Source of the DNA: Tenodera sinensis | Taxonomy: Eukaryota; Arthropoda; Insecta; Mantodea; Mantidae | Assembly: GCA_030765045.1 (NCBI GenBank) | Contig: CM060961.1 | Location: 96,709,635 to 96,773,634, forward strand | DNA: 64,000 bases | Direction of reading: 5' to 3' | In this document: positions 59,041 through 64,000 of the stretch, in pieces | Layout of the letters: each line of letters opens with the position of its first letter | Position numbering within the stretch: the first letter of the stretch is position 1 | Program-made: the position numbers and the translations under genes | The notes under the pieces: model-generated | What the model was told of the DNA's origin: nothing | What the model saw: the letters and a program-made list of their open reading frames with translations, nothing else | Databases searched by the model: none

Positions 59041-59220
59041 ATTTTTTTACCGTGCAATCCTCACAAGTTACAAATTATTATTCTGAAAACTGTTATTATA
59101 TTCATTTTTATTGTTTTATTTAAATTTTATGGCATTATTTGATGTTTATTTATTGGTGAACTACAATTAGGTAGTTGTTTAAACACACCTATAGGTAGGT
59201 GCAATTGAAATAAGGATCAC

Positions 59221-60230
59221 TTATACACAGGGTTGAACAGATCTACAAGCCACTGTAATACGCTGACGAAGGGTTTCTAGATTGCCCAGCTCCTCTGCAT
59301 AAATGCGTTCTTTTAAATAATCCCAGAGAAAACAGTCAAGGGGTGTCAGATCAGGTGATCTGGCAGGCCAGGAGACTGATCTTTGTCTTCCTATCCAATG
59401 ACCAGGATGCGCAGCATTCAAATGATTGCAGACGATCCTCGACTTATACGGAGGAGCGCCGTTGTGTTGAAACCACATCGTCATTCACTCCTGTAGTGGC
59501 ACATTCCATAATAATAAGGGGTGAGCTACGGAGGAATTCCAGGTAGATTCCTGTTAGATTCCGCTCGAAGAATAATGGTTCAACAAGGTAGTCTCCCAAG
59601 ATTCCACACCAGACATTTACACCCCACTGCTCTTGGAATGCTGCCTCCCTTACCCAATGAGGATTATCAACACTCCTATAGCGTATATTGTGACGATTTT
59701 CAATTCCATTGTTGTGGAATATTGATTCGTCAGAAAATAATATCCTGGATGCGAATCCCACATCACTTGCTACTCGCTCCAGCAACCATTCACAAAAGGT
59801 TACTCGAGCTTTTAAATCTCTCCCGCGAAGTGCTTGGTGTAGGTGCAAACCATAAGAATGGAACTTATTAGTGTTCAATATTCGCACTACAGAAGATTGA
59901 CTGATGTTCACCTCCTGAACAACTGACTGTGCACTAGTATGCGGATTGTTCTGGGTGGAGTTCAAAACTGGTTTTGCATTAACACCCGATGTTGCTGGTG
60001 AGGAGGCATTCTTGCAAGTGGCGCTGTTACACGCAGACGCCTTTCAACATTCCGGAAGGTGTTTGCTGTTGGTTGTCGTCTGTTCGGATATCTCTCCCGA
60101 TATAGATGCGAGCCGCTGGTGTATTTGTTCTTGCTTCTCCGTAGATCAAAAGCATATCTATGTACTCGTCTGTCGAATGCATAATGAAAGACTGGCACAA
60201 AATCCGTGCGACAGCATACGTGTGGAAAGC
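59221..60230 (-). pseudogene. Degenerate Tc1/mariner-like transposase (DUF4817-type N-terminus)
   Basis: On the minus strand from about 60190: HSTDEYIDMLLIYGEARTN.. then, after a shift, a RERYPNRRQPTANTF segment (DUF4817-type DNA-binding start). An HTH region near 59950-59870 (SAQSVVQEVNISQSSVVRIL) is followed by LHLHQALRGRDLKARVTFCEW. ILFSDESIFHNNG near 59750 holds the first catalytic Asp, and WGVNVWCGI near 59625 the core. The second catalytic site reads QHNGAPPY near 59466, where the family has D, and the third is RSPDLTPLDCFLW near 59355. Frameshifts near 59970 and 59480 and the D to N change make it inactive. Confidence 0.8.
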
Positions 60231-61275
60231 GCAGGAGTCGGCATTCACAACACACTACATCATGCCAGTCCAATGGGACAGAAGTCATTATATCTGTTCA
60301 ATTACAAAATGCAGACAACCAAAAACGATTTAAATTATAATGTTCTAAACCCTCAGGGACTTCATAATTAGATTATTGTGGATTTGGTTTCCAAGTTTTG
60401 ATGAACATAAAAAAATATTTAGAATGCTGAGACTCGAACCTATGTCATTGAGGGTTAGCGGAGAGTACACGTCAGAATCCTATTCAACTATTTCGAGACT
60501 TGACTGAAAGCACGTACCGCGTGCAATAGTCGGACATGTATGCCTAGCTATGCTATTGCCACCTTGCAAGTTTTCGTGCTTGATTTAGCCTTTTAAGAAA
60601 GCTTTAATCATTTACTGGGCGTTTTAATATTATTATGGCAAAAGTTGTTATGCATATTAATTGAGATGCACGAGGCGTAGTTCACGCAAAAATGTAAATA
60701 AATTGTTGTTTAATAATATGTCCGTTTTGACTGTACGGGTTCATGATGGATGAGGCGTCTCTCAAAATTTTTCCTAATTTCTGGCAGCCAACCCCTGCTC
60801 TAAGTACAAGAATCCACCATTTTCTTTTTAGCTGACGTTGTTAGTGCACTCATATGATAGGGTCATTTTTTCCGAGGCGTTTACTGAATTACGTTGCTAT
60901 GTATACTCTAATAAAAAGTTTGTAAAATTCGCCGGAAACCAGAATTCTTTCTCAGTAAACTAGTCGTATGTTTTGAGGTGTACTTTAGTGAGGAGTACGT
61001 TCTGTCCCTTAAACCACTGTTGCTCTCAATTTTGCGCATTCCTCTCTTTAAGAACGTCAAGCAATACATTTTAGTAAGTGCAAAACTGGACTAAGGCACA
61101 CATGCCGTTAGATGGGTGGCCTACCTTCCTTCCAAAAAAATAAGGCGCGGCTGACTCACCTGGTATTTTAGACGTAAAGGGTAGATTTTCAACACACATC
61201 AGCGTTAAGTGCGAAATATAAAGCCTTCACGTGTTGGCGCATTCAGTTACGACTGTTATATTTAATTAGATTTTG

Positions 61276-61278
<3 letters not shown>

Positions 61279-61328
<50 letters not shown>
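61279..61328 (+). repeat. (TA)n microsatellite
   Basis: About 25 TA units. Confidence 0.95.
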
Positions 61329-61329
<1 letters not shown>

Positions 61330-61330
<1 letters not shown>

Positions 61331-61995
61331 AATATACCTGCATACCATCTTAAGCGTTTCCGTAATTAACAACTATAATCTTAATGAACCTGTGATAAGC
61401 ATAACGCAATGACTACTTCTTGCAAAGGTGGACAGAAGAAGACCCTTACATTTTACTTTTCGCGTATTTTATATACCTGCCGGCGCGCATCATACAATAT
61501 TTTGGAAAAATATGAAATTTCTACACATCTGCTCTTTTTAGTTGCGAAAATATTTAAGTTAGAGTTTTTAAAATGCCGAAACAAAAATTACAGCAGTAAT
61601 TTTATTACAGGGCTTCCCAGGGTGCATGCACCAGTGCATTCCACGGTGCAAGGCGCAAAATGTGACTACAAAAAATTGACTTCGCTGGAAACCTCTCCCT
61701 CTTTCCTTGTCTCGCTCGCTTTATCGTCTCTTCCTTCTTCACTTTCACTGCTGTTTCTTCCTCACTGTGAAATGCTTGCGTGCACTGCACAGTGTTAAAC
61801 TGGTTAATTTGTTTTTTTTTATCTCCAAATCTGGTCTTTTGATTCTGGAAAGCAATGGTAGTAACCTCATTTTTCGATAAAGAATGCTCTTCTGCAAGAT
61901 TTAATAACGTCTTTAATTTTCCCTCTCTAGGTCCATTATGATTACATCATGTTACTGTCTCTTTCAATGGATTTTCATACACACGTAATTAATTG
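61330..61995. other. Non-coding sequence, nothing firmly recognised
   Basis: GGGCTTCCCAGGGTGCATGC near 61612 looks like a transposon end but I found no partner. Confidence 0.35.
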
Positions 61996-61999
61996 TACC

Positions 62000-62396
62000 T
62001 CAGCTAGTTCTGTTTATCCACCGCTTCTGGTACCTCGCAGACTACACCAGCAACACCGCATGCAATTTAACCGAGCGCTTCTGAGGCGCCTAGGTTCACC
62101 TCCGACTACGCGAGTGCAAGGAGCGAGCGTGGGAGGAGACGATGACCTGCCTGAACTTCGAAGATGACGAGCTATGGAAAGTCGCTAAAGGACTTCGTTA
62201 CGGCGGAGGTCCACCGGTCTCCCCTATCCAGGGGACCCAAGATCTGGTCTATGAACCCCAAGCCACATCTGATATGTTTGCCGACTATCTAGAAAGTACT
62301 ATGAGGCGAAGAGGCATTTCCGACCGTGTTTTGGGGAAAGTGTATCGATACCTTCGACAATCTCTCGAAGAAGCGAAATTTTTTTTTCTTTACTAA
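62000..62396 (+). pseudogene. GC-rich Jockey-like LINE ORF2 fragment (pre-RT linker)
   Basis: The plus strand reads LHQQHRMQFNRALLRRLG near 62040, and then DDELWKVAKGLRYGGGPPVSPIQG and LVYEPQATSDMFADYLE near 62160-62300. This is the linker before RT in Jockey-type LINEs (a D.SLWK..K.L......P.SPI.G..GL.Y.P...A..FAD.LE pattern). It ends near a T-rich stretch at 62383. The LINE ORF1-like gene next to it is on the opposite strand. Confidence 0.65.
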
Positions 62397-62519
62397 TATT
62401 ATTTCTGGGGTGACTCTGTTTATTTAAACAGTGGTGGTGTGTGTCCGGTACCGCCGAAGCAAACCGGATGATTGTGGGTGGATATTAAAGGTGGATCATT
62501 GGCTTAGCCAGATCAAGTA

Positions 62520-63783
62520 TCATGGCGGGTGCCCTGACACTGACCTGCGAATTCGGGGGAACGTGGGTCGTACTGGAGGATCGATTGGAGGACCGATTGG
62601 AAATCTGGGGAGTGTCAGAATCTCGTAAATCTGACTGAGTTTGGTCTCTAGTGTTGTTGTGTGTCCTTGTAGTATCTCTTCTAACGTCTTATGGACCTTG
62701 TGTATGCGTGAGTCGTTGATGTAGGTGACTACTTTCCCCAGCTGCTTGTTGAAGTGATCACGGAGGCTATTGTTGTCTTGATGTACTGTGGCAGGTAGCG
62801 TTGTTTGAAGGTTATGGGTGGTATCCTGAACGTCCTCGAGAGCACGAGTCAGGGCTGTCTCCCATGCTGCAACCCGGTCGGTGAGAGTCTGGAGTGTGTC
62901 TTGTAGTTTCTGCAGTGCGGCGGTGTTGTGGAGTACAGCGGTGTAAAGTTGGTTGTCTGCGGCGTCTTGTTGGTCGGCGGTTTGGCGGTTGGTGTTGGCA
63001 TGCTCTTGGTGTGTGACGGTGATGGTCTGCGAGGCGGAGAGTGGTTGTTGCGTGGGCCTCTTGTGAGCTGCAGGCGGCTGGCGGCGTGGGCTCCTGGGGC
63101 ACGCCGCCTGACCCGTGAAGTGGCCAGTGCAATTGCACGTGGCACAATACACGGGGCGAGTGTCAGGTCATGGCTGGTGCAGGATGTGGTGAAGGTGCCA
63201 GCGCCACAATAGTGGCAGCGTGGGGTGTCGGCGCAGGCGTCGGCGGTGTGACCGTACTGGCAACAGCGTCGGCAGGGAATAGGGCGGATACCACGGCTAG
63301 CCTCAACTGGGAGCACCTGCCCAAGGGCAGGAAGCCCGTCCGTCAAAGCAGCGCGGTAATCCGCCCCATCCTACAACTCCAGGCGCACCAGCGGCGACGG
63401 TCCTCTGGCTGTGATGATGCGCGTCGCTTTCATAAGAGAAGGCCAGCGACGTCGGGCTGCGCTGAGGAGGAGAGAGTCCGGAAGCTGCCGATGTACTCCG
63501 CGCACAACTGCGCTGTAACTCTGCAGCCTCGTGAGGTTAGGATGACTCTCTGTGGACGTTCGGTATTCAACCTCTGGCTATGTCGTCTGTGTGCGGTGGG
63601 TGGTTGGGTTCGGCGTGGTGTCGCAGGCTGAGACACCGTGCTCGGACGGCGTAGATGGAGATGGAGTTGGCGAGGAGGCTGGCTATGAGGCAGGGGCGGC
63701 GCTGGCGTTTTCAGTTTCCTCAGAAGGTACATCGGAGGGTTCTTGGACTGCTGCGGTGGCTCTCTTCTTCTTTCTTCCTGCCA
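62520..63783 (-). pseudogene. LINE ORF1 (gag-like) with CCHC zinc knuckles, GC-rich
   Basis: The minus strand starts at an ATG at 63783 (MAGRKKKRATAAVQE) and runs through Pro/Ser-rich sequence. A region with a TARGPSPLVRLEL-like segment precedes the knuckles near 63280: IPCRRCCQYGHTADAC, then PRCHYCGAG, and in another frame CATCNCTGHFTGQAAC. A coiled-coil-like tail follows (LQKLQDTLQTLTDRVAAWE) and the frame ends at 62520. Two or three frameshifts split it. The order (upstream domain, knuckles, tail) matches the ORF1 nucleic-acid chaperone of Jockey/I-type LINEs. GC content is far above the rest of the window. Confidence 0.7.
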
Positions 63784-64000
63784 TGTTGTCTCTGCGACGG
63801 CTGTGACTGGACTCCGAAGCGAATCGTCTTTTACCATAAGATGAAACGAACTTCAAGGCACACTCTCAACCATAAAAAGGCCGCATTGAGCTTGACGGTC
63901 TAATCCCGTCCCCCATGTTCCGCCGCCTTCCCTACAGTCTTCAAAATGTATCTCACCTTGAGTCATTTTAGGCGAGCAGAGGAAGGTCCGGATGATCTGC
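63784..64000 (-). other. Probable 5' UTR of the GC-rich LINE
   Basis: It lies directly upstream of the ORF1 ATG on the minus strand and shares its base composition. No separate gene is seen, and the element may extend past the window. Confidence 0.4.

Larger units (their letters stand above)
58785..61163 (-). mobile_element. DNA transposon with short TIRs and TA target duplication
   Basis: The left end CCAGGTGAGTCAGC is matched by the inverse of the right end (GCTGACTCACCTGG, 61150-61163). TA flanks both sides (58783-58784 and 61164-61165). A transposase pseudogene of Tc1/mariner type lies inside on the minus strand. The TIR is only about 14 bp, so the boundaries are likely but not certain. 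Total length 2379 bp. Confidence 0.7.

Noticed and set aside
60420..60510. Possible antisense tRNA (GACTCGAACC looks like an inverse B box)
   Set aside because: No convincing cloverleaf could be drawn and there is no second copy.

Overview
This window looks like intronic DNA from a large, AT-rich, repeat-laden insect genome. There are no bacterial-type genes, operons or ribosome-binding sites. The organism call is inference: the transposon families are typical of insects, the host exons resemble an insect PDGF/VEGF-receptor (Pvr) gene, and very large introns would suit a polyneopteran such as a cockroach, termite, stick insect or orthopteran. I cannot name the species.

The host gene runs on the minus strand. 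Four exons with proper splice sites and matching phases (49951-50078, 21300-21483, 21080-21207, 5453-5609) join into one reading frame. It encodes two extracellular immunoglobulin domains most like domains 1 and 2 of PDGF/VEGF receptors. The introns are about 28.5 kb, 92 bp and 15.5 kb. The 5' end, the remaining Ig domains, the membrane segment and the kinase are not identified here. Nearly everything else is mobile or repetitive DNA inside these introns or 5' of the first recognised exon.

Layout from left to right. 1-790 is a Jockey-type LINE tail. 1183-3212 holds a tiny LINE tail, tRNA-derived SINEs and a tRNA-like palindrome. 4370-5438 is an old mariner, ending 12 bp from a Pvr splice donor. 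5900-11310 is a CR1/L2-like LINE with an esterase-type ORF1, split by a well preserved mariner (7436-8770). 13696-13873 is a foldback insertion. 14100-17075 is a hAT-like gene split by an integrase-style insertion of two inverted LTRs around a copied initiator tRNA (15725-16990). 17836-20966 is a DNA transposon with 4-bp target duplication and iterated subterminal motifs. 22157-28368 and 36573-44638 are two young Ty3/gypsy elements in opposite orientation: the first keeps a full gag but has lost most of pol, the second keeps pol but has a frameshifted gag. 33960-47440 is a nested stack, an R2-like LINE split by an RNase H-bearing I-type LINE, itself split by the second gypsy element and a foldback. 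47530-47935 is a Penelope-like GIY-YIG fragment. 51077-53290 is a hAT element with both ends preserved. 55-58 kb holds very long microsatellites. 58785-61163 is a transposon with a degenerate Tc1/mariner-type transposase. 62000-64000 is GC-rich LINE sequence.

The order of insertions can be read in several places: reading frames of old elements resume exactly across younger ones once a single copy of the target duplication is kept.
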